From: Membranipora membranacea
Taxonomy: Eukaryota > Bryozoa > Gymnolaemata > Cheilostomatida > Membraniporidae
Assembly: GCA_914767715.1 (NCBI GenBank)
Contig: OU612073.1
Span: 20,646,001 to 20,710,000 of the forward strand
Reading direction: 5' to 3'
DNA length: 64,000 nt
Part shown: positions 13,867-25,866 of the stretch, one piece after another
Numbering within the stretch: position 1 is the first letter of the stretch
Layout: every line of letters starts with the position of its first letter
Position numbers and translations under genes: made by a program
The notes under the pieces: model-generated
The model's input: the letters and a program-made list of their open reading frames with translations, nothing else
Databases searched by the model: none
What the model was told of the DNA's origin: nothing

Positions 13867-14184
13867 TCAATCCCATCTTGATCGTCGCTTTTCAACTTTA
13901 GAAAAATTTCCATCTTCATCGACAGCTTTATACGCTTCCGCATCTTTCAATATTTGTCTATTCTCGTCCTGGGCGTGCATGTAGGCAACAAAGCTGACAC
14001 AGCCAGTCAGTGCTACTAACCCTATCACTGTAGTAAACTTGTTAGGTTTAAAAAACAGCTCTGGGTTTATCGCCTTGAATGCTGTAGTGGCCCCAGATCT
14101 GGACCACCATGTACTACCATGTGGATTAGCATATCTATTCGGGCGACTATCTACGCTCTTTTTAGAGCCCTTACCCTCACACAT
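13867..14184 (-). CDS. SMIM8: Small integral membrane protein 8
   Basis: Single-exon frame of 105 residues. The conserved block AINPELFFKPNKF at about 39-50 is followed by one membrane segment at about 52-71 (VIGLVALTGCVSFVAYMHA). The protein ends in the family signature RSRWD; the vertebrate SMIM8 protein also ends in KWD and is close to 97 residues. The start is the ATG at 14184 (MCEGKG). The frame is open further upstream, but only GTG or other non-ATG codons occur there. The gene begins 35 bases after the PSMG4 stop, in another frame and on the same strand. The function of SMIM8 is poorly known, so I assign none beyond membrane location. Confidence 0.88.
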   Translation of the reverse strand: MCEGKGSKKSVDSRPNRYANPHGSTWWSRSGATTAFKAINPELFFKPNKFTTVIGLVALTGCVSFVAYMHAQDENRQILKDAEAYKAVDEDGNFSKVEKRRSRWD

Positions 14185-14219
14185 ATTGATAATCACTTGC
14201 AAAAGTAACACGCTAATAG

Positions 14220-15650
14220 TTAAAAATTCTCAGGATCTAGACTGAGCTCTTCAAAAATCCTAGCCTGTATTTCCTGGTGTAATTTGGGGTCGTCAGAATC
14301 AATGTTATAGCTGATGAATACCTGTTTGGAGGTTTTCTTGGCTAGCCTCTGAGATAAGGTAGTGCTGTAAGTGCTATCTGTATTACTGTGTAGTATGGAG
14401 GTGGTCAGAGGAGAGGTTTGATATTTATTCTGTAAGGCTAGACACAGATCTGACAATACAGGGGTACCTGACGATCCAACCTGAAAATACAAATATATAC
14501 ACGTCATATATAACAGTCCGACACATGAGGTACACTGCCTTAAACCTAAGCTTCATAGAATATTAGTGTAACAGCAGGGACATAGATATTGAGAGATTAT
14601 GGATGACTTACTGGCATATTGCAAGGGGTCTCATCTGTGGTCCTGATTAGTTGCATAATTGAATATTGTAGATTAAATTTAGGAGTTCAAAATCTCACGG
14701 TCAAAAATTACATAGCCGCATTCTGTGTTAGACACCAATCACTTGGTCAGTGCATTATATAACAAGGAGCAACTGGTGGCCCTGATTTAATTTACCAAAA
14801 CTCTCAGTTTTATAATCTAAATATGTTGGTACCTATAACCCAAAACATGTTATTATAAAATCATTAGTTATTACCGCAGTATCATGAGAAAAAATTAACC
14901 AGCAACTATAGTTAATACAAAGTAAAATCTGTTTCTCAACAACAGATTATTCACACCAAATGTATTTTTGACTATGTTGCTGGGTGAATGAAGGATAAAA
15001 TATTATCATCTGGACGCAATCTTTATACTGGCACCCTTGCTGGCAGCAGTTTCCCTATGTCTGTATTACATCACATGTAATAGTGCTTGTTTGTTTTTTT
15101 AACTGCTGCCAAAGTTTTACTTTTCTCATCATTGAAAACAACAGGCACAACATTATTTTTCAAAAAAATGATAGAGGTAATCAAATTAGTTCTGGATGTT
15201 TGTGTCTGAAAATTATTGGCCAAAAATCAGTTTCTTGATTCTGGCATTATTTGTTAGTGACTGACAATTGAAAATTGTCATAGAGGAAACTCACTGCTAT
15301 ACGGCACATAATTTCTATCACTCTCATGAAATGTCCAACTAAACTGTCTAATACATAAAAGTTTATTGTTTGTTTTGACTACAAAATAGTTGAAGCTTCA
15401 ATGAACACAGTTAGTACATACATGTAAGGTGCAGTGCTCAGGACTATAAATCCACTGCTGCTCGACAAACTAAAGCAGGACTTTTAAATGAAGCGGCACG
15501 CGGTTATAATCCAATCCATACTGAGCTTTACAATTATAAATAAGAGCTCACCCAGAGAAAGAAACTTTGCTCTAGTTTAATAACCTGAAACTCTACTGAT
15601 TGACTTTTTACTGAGGCTACAAATCTGTGAACAGGTAACAGGTCACTCAT
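14220..15650 (-). CDS. PSMG4: Proteasome assembly chaperone 4
   Basis: PSMG4 pairs with PSMG3 in assembling the alpha ring of the 20S proteasome. Exon 1 is 15650-15552 (33 codons, ending in SFFLW) and exon 2 is 14480-14220, with a 1071-base intron between GTGAGC and TTTTCAG. The join gives FFLW-VGSSG, matching the family's FLWVG. The signature RLAKKTSKQVFISYN lies in exon 2 and the protein ends ENF; the human protein ends EKF. Total 119 residues, close to the 123 of human. Exon 1 is too short to show as a long open frame and was found by splice phase and family match. Confidence 0.9.
14481..15551 (-). other. PSMG4: PSMG4 intron
   Basis: This is non-coding sequence between the two PSMG4 exons. 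I see no repeat or nested gene in it. Confidence 0.7.
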
Positions 15651-17428
15651 ATCAGCTCTTCTCCCACTCACCAATCAGGTCGGCTCAGATTTACTGCAAT
15701 AAGAGGAATTCAAATTGTATATGAAGTGTTAAGGAAAGTGATAGTATACTAAAATATTATCACTGATTGATTAGATGAGAGTTGTGCATTCATTTGCAAG
15801 TGCGGGACAACTCTGATTTGGAGCATTTCATTATTAATATACTTGAAGAGATTGATATCTAGTGACAATGAAGAGTTACTCAAGTGAGAGGTAATTTTAT
15901 GATTGATACCCTTGTATTCAGCTCATGATTATACACTCCAGTCATAACAAACCGACGATCCGCAAGCCTCAAAACACTTTCAAAGCCTAAGACAAGAACA
16001 GTGCTAAGGTCAAAATGCCCTATCATACATCACTATAAAACTGACTAGTTGACAAAGCAGCGGACTATCTTGTTTTTGCACATATTTCCTCTGTTTACTC
16101 AACACGCTCTTTCTTTTTTATGTTTTGAAGATCAGTAATAGATTTTTGCTTCTGTTCAAATCATTGATCAATGAAGGAAAGCCAGTTACATATACTATAA
16201 AAGTTCATTTTCTAGAGGTTGCAAACTTCTTAATTGGAGTTGTTTTCCTTTACTCTACATAGAGAGTTTAAAAAGGACATATTGTTGACATGTACTAAGA
16301 CTCAGAACTGTTGATCACGTGAACCTGGGTTTGATCCCGGATGGGGAAGTTGTTTTGACCAACCAGTAGTACAATGAACTACTAATTGGTTGTACAACTG
16401 GTACGACTAATTGTGCTGAGTAAGTGGGTATTAGCAAAGCTAAAAAGTAGACCAACCTGTATAAAAAACCCAGTAGAGAGACCCGGATATACGATCACAG
16501 GTATAGTACCTTATGCATAACTCGAGTGTACATAGTGTAGGGCATGAAGTTATTAGTTGGGATTCTCAATCTGTTTAGGGATGGGATTGCAGCAATTGCA
16601 TCAGATACTGTACCAGGCAGGGAGGATCTGCAAGAACGCCCAGGGCCTGTAAGATAAAGTGTACTTGGCTTGCATTTTCCTTTTCAATCGCAATGTATTG
16701 TTGTACACCTTTGAGATTGCATATTCTGGGTTATGCTCCGTAAGTTTACACAATCCTACTGAGTCTGAAGAATCATATATCTGGGAGAAACTCAACCAGT
16801 CAGATGATCTGAAACTATTTTTCACAAATTGCTTTCCTCGGCATAATTGTGTGCAATTTATTGGTATGGGCATTTATCAGACAATCCCAGCGGATTGGCC
16901 GTTTGTTTGTTTTTTATCCATTTTTGCCTGTGGTATGACATGTGGAAGGGAAGCAACTGGAATGCAGGCAATCTGGATCAAACTTGAACTTTGCATAGCA
17001 TCGCTGCAATGCACCCGGCTTCCCAAGGAAACAAAAACTTCAAGGAGACACAAAGGCCGGAGGGAAAATGGCAGCAGGCCAATGAATTACAACAAGCCCA
17101 GTATACTTAATCCTCGATGCCTAATGTTTAAGCGCAACTTTTGAGCAGATTGATGTCAGCCAGGAGAATGATGTCAGTAGGTGGTGGATCTACCTATCTT
17201 TATCAGGCCTTTATGATACAATCAACAACCGACCCCCCCCCCGACTCAGCCGAAACATTTGGATGGTTGACTTGAAGCCTACATTGCCTACATTGCCTAC
17301 ATTGCTTAAGTACATATGTTTGGAAATCCATATGTATAGGGGCCAATGATTCACTAGACTAAGTCCGCAAGACCACTGCCAGCAGCCTGGATCACTTTTG
17401 GAACACATAATAAGTCAGTCATCACATT

Positions 17429-17467
<39 letters not shown>

Positions 17468-19949
17468 GGCAGTTGAGTTATTACATTCACAGCAATATAC
17501 ATCAATCACTGGTGTGTCTTGGGGCTTTGTCATCAAACTCGTAGTGATAAGGTGACTGACTAGCTTAACCAAAACTAATAATGACTTGAATAAATAAATG
17601 AATAATAATTTAATAATTTATTATAATAAATAATGATTTATAATCATAATGGGCAAGATTTGAATATGTCTTTCTTTCTCCCTGTTTATCACATTCGTCC
17701 ATCCCTAACTTTTGCAGCTTTACTACTGATTTAAGAAATTAAGTCTTTCTGCTATATTAAGCTATGGAGAGCAATCAATCATAATTTTCCAGTGAGAACA
17801 TATCTATAGACACTGTTTTCCGCAAAAATTTCTCCCATATCTTCAAAATCATGTGAAAGAAACAGTAAAAGTAGTTCGGCTGTTAGGTAAAAGTAGGAGA
17901 CTTGACCAATCACGCTAGTGCATGATAATAATTGCCCAATCAGGATGTGTTAAACAATTATAGTGATTAAGCTATTAACATTTTCTTAGAATCTTTGGGG
18001 TTGCCTTTTCATTAATCATGATGGGACAACCACTAATAAACCATTCAAAAAGTAGTATTCAATGAGGGAGCAGGGAGGGAGGGACACATAGGCCACACAT
18101 AAGTATAAAGACAACAAAGACCATAAGATTCTGTTATAGATGTTATGTTCAAATCTCAATTTTCCATTATACCTTTGCTTCCTCACTTAATTTTATAATG
18201 ATGAATAAAATTGCTGAATAAAATCAATATATGTGAAGAGAAGAACATCATATAAATATAATTTCCATTAGATATCACCCACATAACTTATCTTCTACTT
18301 ATATTATGCATTTATAACAAGATAGTAGGCGGGGTCATAATCTGAAACTATCTTGGATTTTTGTCATCTACAGCTTACATCCAGACATGCTTCAACATCT
18401 GGATCAAGCAATCAGAACAAACGGAGTCAAAAGGCGTGCACCTTGATATATAAACCTAACGTGGTTTGCTTCAATACAGATTATAATGGTATCGATGAGT
18501 ATGATGCAGCATTTTGAAAATCAAACCAAGTTCAAGCTGCATAGGAAGCATTTCTAGTCTCTATAAGTATAATTATGGTCAAACAACTGAACCAGCAACA
18601 TCGTTCTGTTCAATATCGAGGTGTTCAATAAGCCATTATGTGTATCTGCAGTCATCGGTGCCTTGCACTGCTTCTCACAGTTTTCCATCCGTCCACTATC
18701 ACTCCAAATTCATGCACAAAAATTTCATAGTTGATTGACAATGAGTGTAAATATTGTGCTGCTATGGCATGGAAATCTATAATAATCAAACTTTTGCTGG
18801 TGAAGAAATATACTCATTTTTAATTTCAACCATATATTATGCTCAAAATTGGAATGTTTGTATATTCTTTCTCATCATTCAGCGACTACAAATATTCTAC
18901 AAGCTTCTGATCATCATGAACGGGACAAACTGTTTGTGAATGCAATGAAGCAGGGAGGGTGGGAGGTTCATCCATACCGAAATATGTAAGGTGAGGTAAG
19001 GTATCAAAAATTCTAGTTGCCATATAGATATAGCTGTTTTCATTCTCACCTAACTGGTACAAATTACGCATAAAAGTAGAATATTGACATAATTATAATT
19101 AACGAAAGTCTATTAAATTATCTCCACTTTGTCAAACAGTCATATTGGTAATTAAAAATTCCTCAGATAATAAAAAATGAGTTGAAAGATATAACGCACC
19201 ACGTAATAGGGCATTTTGCAACCGTGTGCGCACAAACAATACCACGGGGATATGATGTGAGGTGATGTTGATGAAACGTGTCAGGGATTGAGCGTAACCA
19301 TCCAGACTTCAGTATTATACAGCAAAACAATTAGGACCATTTAACTTTTGCGCACGAAGAAAAATTGATCGGATATTGATATCACCACGGAAAAATTACG
19401 ATGAAAACTTGAGCCTTTTTATACAAGCCTACTAGATTAGGCTTGATCTAATTTGCTTGAATTTTGAGTTGCTCCCCCTTGTGCAGTTAAGAGGTGTATC
19501 AGAAGACAAAAGCGACTATGCAGGCTTATTGGATAAAAAAAGTGCAAGTATACATATGGCATAATCCCAAGCTATGTTTTATATGACCAGAACCACTGTT
19601 AGATGATGGGAGTTATTCCACTAGTTTTCCCAATATTAATCTGGTGGGAGGCTCTCCAATCTATTATCTAAATGAAATACGCAAATCCACACTGAAAGGT
19701 CAATCCACTCTGTCAAGAGCTAAAACTTGAAACCCTAAATATTTGATGCATTGTGTATAAGTGGAAAGCAGCTATGGATAATTGTCACTGAAGTATCTTT
19801 TGCAGAGTCTTGGTGCATTACAGTTTTGGTTTTATTTCAACAGATACAATGTTTTTTGTAATCAGAAATGGTTTTAGCTTCATGTGAGTTTATAATAACA
19901 AGCTTTTAAAAATTCATCAATGTATGTATACAGGACATTTGATTGGAAG
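15651..19949. other. 4.3-kb gene-poor stretch
   Basis: I recognise no gene here. It holds a 161-codon plus-strand open frame at 16659-17144 without a family match I know. It also has a TIR-like fragment near 16950-16980 related to the MITE at 61,781, a short 9-bp repeat at 17278-17307 and a TA microsatellite at 17428-17467. Confidence 0.4.
17428..17467. repeat. TA dinucleotide microsatellite
   Basis: An alternating TA tract with one interruption. It is simple sequence without coding meaning; the YIYIYI frame it creates is an artefact. Confidence 0.9.
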
Positions 19950-20856
19950 TGCCTGGAGAACTGAGTGAAAAACCTAGATCACCTGATCAAAAGAATCAAG
20001 AAATATGATATAACAGCCTACAATACCTCAGCGCTACAAGCCGCAGCTAATGACATCTCAACTTGGAGTGAGAGTATCCTCCTCTCCATAAATACAAAGA
20101 AGACCAAAACCATGATTCTGAATCTTAGAAGTGCTCCACCTGTTGACAGAATTACGATCAGAGATGAGAACCTCGAAAATTTCTCCACCTTCAGACTGCT
20201 TGGTGTAATTGTAGACTCCCATCTATCCTTCTCTCACCATGTTGACAACCTTGTGGAGAAATGCAGATCTAAGTGCCACTGTCTGACCAAACTGAAACGT
20301 TACGGAGTATCAAAATCTAGTTTATTGCATGCCTACAAAGCCAACATACTATCTGTAGCGACATACGCAGCATCTGCATGGTTTCCTTATGTAATCAGTC
20401 ACAGCATGGAACAACTCGAGACAATACAATCGCTCGCCCTCAAAATCATCTACCCATGCTGTGAAAGCTTTGAGCAAAGGTTTATGACTGCTGACATCGA
20501 GAAACTATGCGACCACCTCCAGATGATATGTGTCATATACTGCCAGAAGAAACGAGACATGCATAAACACCTGCTTCCTAAGCCGTCTTCATGCAGACCT
20601 CGCAGTACAAGACTGAGCAGCAATATCAGCCGAACAATACCCCATAACATGCACTAGCCAGCAGATGTCTCTTCATCAAATATGGGAATATGGTGTGAAA
20701 ATGATGCCTAATGCTGATTGTGATTATCTCCCTCTTTTTTAGTTTTATTAAATACTTTTTATGCTATACTATTATTTTTATTGTAAATCAGATCAGTAAT
20801 ATACATTTTTCAATGTATTTAGATCGATAATAAAGTACTCATCAATCAATCAATCA
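19950..20856 (+). mobile_element. 5'-truncated non-LTR retrotransposon (LINE), reverse transcriptase C-terminal part
   Basis: An open frame ending at 20657 encodes the end of a LINE reverse transcriptase. The thumb and post-catalytic region is recognisable from INTKKTKTMI, FRLLGVIVDSHLSFSHHV, and LETIQSLALKII. The catalytic aspartates are missing, so the copy was truncated at its 5' end, as is usual on target-primed insertion. It is followed by an A/T-rich 3' UTR, AATAAA near 20829 and a short (ATCA)n tail at about 20837-20856. Tails of short tandem repeats rather than poly(A) are typical of CR1/L2-type LINEs. It lies just beyond the 3' end of array copy I. Confidence 0.85.
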
Positions 20857-20987
20857 TGTCTCTTTCAAGTTCTGAAAACTTTATCAATTGACATATCCGA
20901 CAAAAAGGCATATATAACCAGTTCTGTGAAAATTGTTACACGTAACGAGATTTTGATAAGTGGGGACCCCTACATACATCCAAACTG

Positions 20988-23900
20988 CTATGACAAGCTC
21001 CACACACCTCCATCAGCTGCGGCACCACCAGGTTGGGCATTGACAGCAGTACCTGAGGTACCTGAGGTACCTGTAGTGCTGGTAGTAGACTGTGAGATTA
21101 TGACAGGTGTCCCTGCTGGCTTGTCGACATCAGGGTCAGGTTCTTGCGTGCCCATCTCAGTGTTCGATAGCGTGGGCTGATATGTGCACAGTGGTTGCAC
21201 ATCTGAAGGTCGAATCATCGGAACTGCCTTGAGAGAAGTAAAACCTGGATTAGTGTAGGCTTGTGGGTGGGCACCTTCAGTGACCGTGTTTATATCACTC
21301 TGAAAACAAACAAGTTCTGATATATTTTCAGGCCTATCTGTAGTAGTATTAGATAGAATTTTTATGTAAATGTAACTAACTAGCTTTCTATGCACGTGCA
21401 TCCAACATCTTGACTTTAACATAGTCGAGCTATTTTAATTGCAGGTTACTGAAGTCATAGACAGTGGTATGACACCTCACATGTCAGGTTCTTTACTGTG
21501 CATTCACAAATATACTTTTATTTATTAGAAATATATCATAGTTGATCATACTCACAGGGGCATTGCAGCAGGAACAGCATATATAACAGATATCAGTACC
21601 ATAATAAACAAGCAGAGTCAGCGCGATTATCCATCCAAACACTGCGGATACTAGGACAATGCTATCAATAGCGAGCCACGCCCTACAATAAAAACAGTCA
21701 ACTGATTTTCTCCTGTTCTGATTTCAGGCCTGTAAACTTTCGCGTCAATATAACATTTTACTTTTCATTTATTTATTTATTGAGGTCTTCTAAAAGTTCA
21801 AAATCAAACTGAATTAAAAATTACTTGCTGACCTCAAACACCTTAATATAGGATAGGAAAATTATCAATTCAATGAATGTCTCCCTAGTACTGTTGATTC
21901 GATTAATTTGTATGCTCAAGATAATGGTCACCACGTCAAGTTTGATATTTAACATTATGAGCAGATTGAGAAGTTTGATAGCAAAATTATTAGAACGTCT
22001 ATGTCAAAGCATATCTATTTTATTTTTTGCAACCCCCGATCAGTATTTCCCATTTATGAGTTGCATCAAATTCACTCACTTCTTTACCATGGAAACAACT
22101 TTGGTAAACCCGTTTTCCAAATGAGTCAAACTTCATTCTTGAGTTACTAGGAACTTAAAACAGATGTTTGGTTTGTGAGATAAAAACTTGTTAATTTGCT
22201 AAATTGGTTGATGAAGATTTATTGTCAGTTTATGTGGTTTTGAGGTCTAAAAGGGAACAAAGAACACATGTGTATATGTAATTATGTCTAAAACCTCTAT
22301 TCAGCTATATATATACACAAAAAATGTCTACAGTCTACGCGTCTACACATCTACGTCTATGCTGCTATGGGTCTTAATGTATATACGCCTACACGTCTAC
22401 ACCTCTACGCCTCTTCGCATCTATACCTTTACGCGTCTAAGCATTTACACGTCTAAGCATCTACGGGTCTAACGCATATATTAGGCCTACGCTTAATATG
22501 TCTATACATCTGCACAACTGTATGTCTATAGTTCTATAGGTCTATATGTAACAGCTTGTGTATGTGAATAGTTCTTTCTGTACTTACTTATTGCATCTGG
22601 GTGGCACACGCTTTCTGCTGCATAAGCTGATTTCTAATATTGAGGCACATATAAGATAAATAAACAAACTCACAACCAACATTAAGATCATATTGATGGC
22701 CAGATGAACTTTGATCTGTAAATACAAAATGTATAAATACTCGTTAACATATTTTGCTTTGACAAAACTTATAGTTTATCAAATCAATTCTGGGCAACTG
22801 AGCTGGCCATCTAGATTATGGGTATAACCTTATTATCGTTAAAGTACCATGAAATTAAGATCGGGTTTATCATAACTGTTTCTTTTCCAGCTAATCAGCT
22901 TCAAAACAAGCCTGGAATTGAGCCTCTTTGTCCACCCTTTCAATATTCGCACATGAAATCAGAAAGCCTATATGTGACATTTTTTCCTATATGGAACTTT
23001 AAAAGTGAAACCAACTTTTGTTCACCTCAAAATCTGCATTATTCTTCTTCAACTTTTTGCTTTGGGTTATTCTCTATGACGACAGGAGCTATGTTGGATT
23101 ACAATTTGTGTCATTCAAATTTGATGAAATTACATGAGTCCAAAGTTTCTATGGTAGGCATATAAGCAAAATGTATGTTTATGACATCATATCCCCCTAC
23201 ACAAGGCTCGCAAGCGAGCGTCAGTGAGGCCTTACTTGGGTAAGTCGTAACTTCAGTCCTAGTTACCAAATTGAGCTGTTCATGGGCTCATTTTGAAGCT
23301 TAAGTAGTTCTTCTGATTATTTTAAGTTTTATTTCATGGATACAACTATGGTGCTCTGTGTACATACCAAACCTATCTTCTGATGTTTGGCTCCAGCCAG
23401 TCCAAGGGAGGCCGCGAGAATCATCTATAATTAGACACAAAAAAGCTGTGCAACTAGATTAAGAAATATATAACTAGCAGCGCTTGATACAGTAAATATG
23501 GTCTTTGACCAATTTGCTTTTTTGTTTATAATTGATCTGCTTTCCATGCCTATGTTATCATCTTCATGTACAAGAAAAGGCAATCTTGACAAATTCTTCA
23601 ATGATATTCCCATAGTTTACATTGTGCCATAGATTTGATATACCCTACTGACCTTATGTTTTCAAGTGGTTTAATAATTCCGGTTAGCGATGAAAGAAAC
23701 CAAGAATACTTAAAAGTAACTAAATACAAACTATTACAGATTAAAGTGAGGCTGAATAGCACATTGTGTAGAGTGTGTGCCTAGTAAACACCTTTATAAT
23801 AGGATTTTCCAGGTTCAAATCCCATGGAGGTCAGTTTTTTTAAAATAGAATGCTACTACTACTATAGAGGAGTTATCCTCTCAAATTCGCGGGCCTGAAA

Positions 23901-25713
23901 TACGTGAATAATTAAGACTAGTGAAAAGGGTTGGAGTTGTGCCCTCCGCGAATTAATTCGCGGAGGGCACAACTCCAACCTTAAGGTCAGTAGGGTAGTA
24001 TATCAAGTCTATCGTCACAACTCATAAGGGAAAAGTTACACAGCTCAGGTCAGTTGTACATAGCTTGCTAGTGCCCTTTTTGAATATGGGTCAATTATGT
24101 TATCATTACAAACTCATTCTGAGCTATTTATTATCACAGTGATGATAAAAGAACTCACTCAAACCACTTTTATTTTGGGGCTCCCTGCACACAAAGCTGT
24201 CTTCAATTTCTTAGGGGAAAAATTTTTTATTTAAAACTGTCATCTTCAGAATAAATTCTTCAAATTTCAAAACATCCATTGCCTCGACATATTACTGAAC
24301 CTAGATCTGAAGAACTGCGGTGAAGGTGCTCTTCTCTTCGATTTCGCCTCGGAAATGAGGAAATCTTCTCTGCAGGTTTCTGTTGTTATTTCATGAGCCA
24401 CACATGTCGTTTGTTTTAGCACAAATACTGATGACATATGAACTGTATACATTATGTACCACAGAGCCTTTCAGGCTGACCTCATGGCACAATTGACAAT
24501 CTATGATGGTTACTTACCAGTATTCCAACCGATAGTGATGTTGTGTGATGCACCCAACCACCATCTCTTAACAAAGAGTAAGACTTTTGCCTTCCCAAAT
24601 AATCTATCACCGTGGAGTGATAGTATAAAGCTGTACTGATCGCGTAAAGAACAAGTATAGTTACTCCGATAACCCACTGAAATATCAACCTAAAAAAATA
24701 CCATGAAGGTTTGTGGTAAGTGATTAGAAACTTTGTCTTACGCAACTCTGAACTTTTATCACCAGACTACATAAAAGATAGCATTCTGTGTTCATTTAGA
24801 AGAGTCATAATAAGCCATAGTAATGACACTGTACCCATCATGACAAAAATCCTCTCTGCATTATTGTATTGATCAAAAACAGAGCATCTGCATGTTTTTT
24901 TATCTCATAGAAAGTATAACACTGCTCACAGGTTCGCTTGCAGTCGACAAAACTAAATTTCAGCTATTACACATTATTAGATATTTGAATCCCAACGTGA
25001 GACTGAGGGATAATGAGATAAAAGCATGCTATGATTACATGCTCCACTGCAATAATGATTTATTTACTATTTTTACTGAAACATGACAGCGTATGAAATA
25101 TTATATCTTGTGTTCATTTGGGGAAAATTATAGTTCCCTTATTTACTCAAGCAAGCACCAACTTGTCAAGCCCTATTGCGTTATAAAATCCTTTAATATA
25201 TGATCTTTATAGATAAGAGGCCATTACTTATTAAATCGGCTGTGGTTTTGAATGGCTGTCTATGTTTAGCACTATTATATAGTGGGAGCACAACTATGAG
25301 TTCTGTCCATGATGGGGACAAAAAATAGAAGTATGGCCAATCATAAATCTTCAGTCCATTATATAGAGGCTTATATGAGTTTCGGCAGCCAGCCATGGAC
25401 ATTTTTCACAACAAATTAAAATCACCGGCTATCCCCGCAGTGTCCCCTCTGACATAGTACATCTGTGATACGGAGATACCTTATCCTGGTAAATACTTAT
25501 CAAAGTAAATAATTCTGCCCCTCCTACTCACCCTCTAACTGTCTTCAGGCTTTTCTCGATGCATTTAGCACTCCTAGTTGATGATGGTTGGCTAACTTCA
25601 GGCTGCTGTTGCGGAGTGATAGTAATATACTGCTGTGTGTGTGGTACAGCTTCTACCTGAGGCTGCTGTGTCTCTCCTGAATTATCCATGATGACATAAC
25701 GCTGACCATCCAT
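20988..25713 (-). CDS. CD20/MS4A-like four-pass membrane protein, copy I (no loop exon)
   Basis: Exons 25713-25532, 24689-24518, 23424-23368, 22715-22588, 21682-21556, 21299-20988 join in frame to 325 residues. The start MDGQRYVIM is in frame with the MDNS start used by other copies. The layout is a Gln/Pro/Thr-rich N tail (1-61), TM1 (QWVIGVTILVLYAISTALY), TM2 (MILAASLGLAGAKHQK), TM3 (138-180), TM4 with DICYICCSCC, and a C tail ending in GVWSLS. MS4A-type features are TM2 running into a short Lys-containing turn and Asn in TM3. The extracellular-loop exon is absent. Exon 4 (ending AA) joins a TM4 exon that starts later (G|GCG TGG), so the frame holds and two Cys remain in the shortened loop. 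Function is unknown; some MS4A proteins act as channels or immune co-receptors. Confidence 0.78.
22325..22545. repeat. Degenerate minisatellite (TCTACRCG-like units)
   Basis: Irregular repeats built on ctacacg, ctacgcg and tctatag fill part of the TM3-TM4 intron of copy I. This is where other copies carry their loop exon. The open frame YTSTSMLL..., seen on the plus strand, is only repeat translation. Confidence 0.7.
23749..23845 (+). mobile_element. tRNA-derived SINE fragment
   Basis: The head reads gaggctgaatagcacattg with a weak A box. A B box ggttcaaatcc lies at 23812-23822. It matches the better copies at 46,640-46,836 and 50,802-50,997. Confidence 0.65.
23929..23980. repeat. Perfect 52-bp palindrome
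   Basis: Each arm is 26 bases with no spacer, centred on AATTAATT between 23954 and 23955. It contains CCCTCCGCG/CGCGGAGGG and breaks at a mismatch on either side. Confidence 0.95.
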
Positions 25714-25772
25714 AGTAGGGATAACAGTCTTTTATCCTTGAGGTAAACAGTGCAAAACTAGTGATAACAAGA

Positions 25773-25866
25773 GTACCAGTACCAGTACCAGTACCAGTAC
25801 CAGTACCAGTACCAGTACCAGTACCAGTACCAGTACCAGTACCAGTACCAGTACCAGTACCAGTAC
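25773..25866. repeat. (GTACCA)n hexanucleotide array, about 16 perfect copies
   Basis: An uninterrupted 94-base run of the hexamer begins 60 bases upstream of the copy I start codon. The lack of any substitution suggests recent expansion. The tract is expected to vary in length between individuals. Confidence 0.97.

Larger units (their letters stand above)
23629..24012. mobile_element. Element with about 30-bp terminal inverted repeats, enclosing a SINE and a palindrome
   Basis: The left end (agatttgatataccctact, near 23631) and the right end read as inverted copies, both leading to CCTACTGACCTTA. The right copy has a 3-base insertion (CTA). Inside are a tRNA-like SINE head (about 23749-23845) and a perfect 52-bp palindrome (23929-23980). 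The whole lies in the TM1-TM2 intron of copy I. No transposase frame is visible, so it is a non-autonomous DNA element or its remnant. Confidence 0.6.

Noticed and set aside
16320-16350. tRNA or SINE B box (gggtttgatcccgg)
   Set aside because: Single motif without an A box or shared tail at the right distance.
20450-20650. Minus-strand frame antisense to the LINE
   Set aside because: Shadow of the reverse transcriptase frame.
23200-23230. Short inverted motif ggctcgcaagcgagc as a regulatory site
   Set aside because: Short intronic symmetry with no conserved counterpart in other copies.
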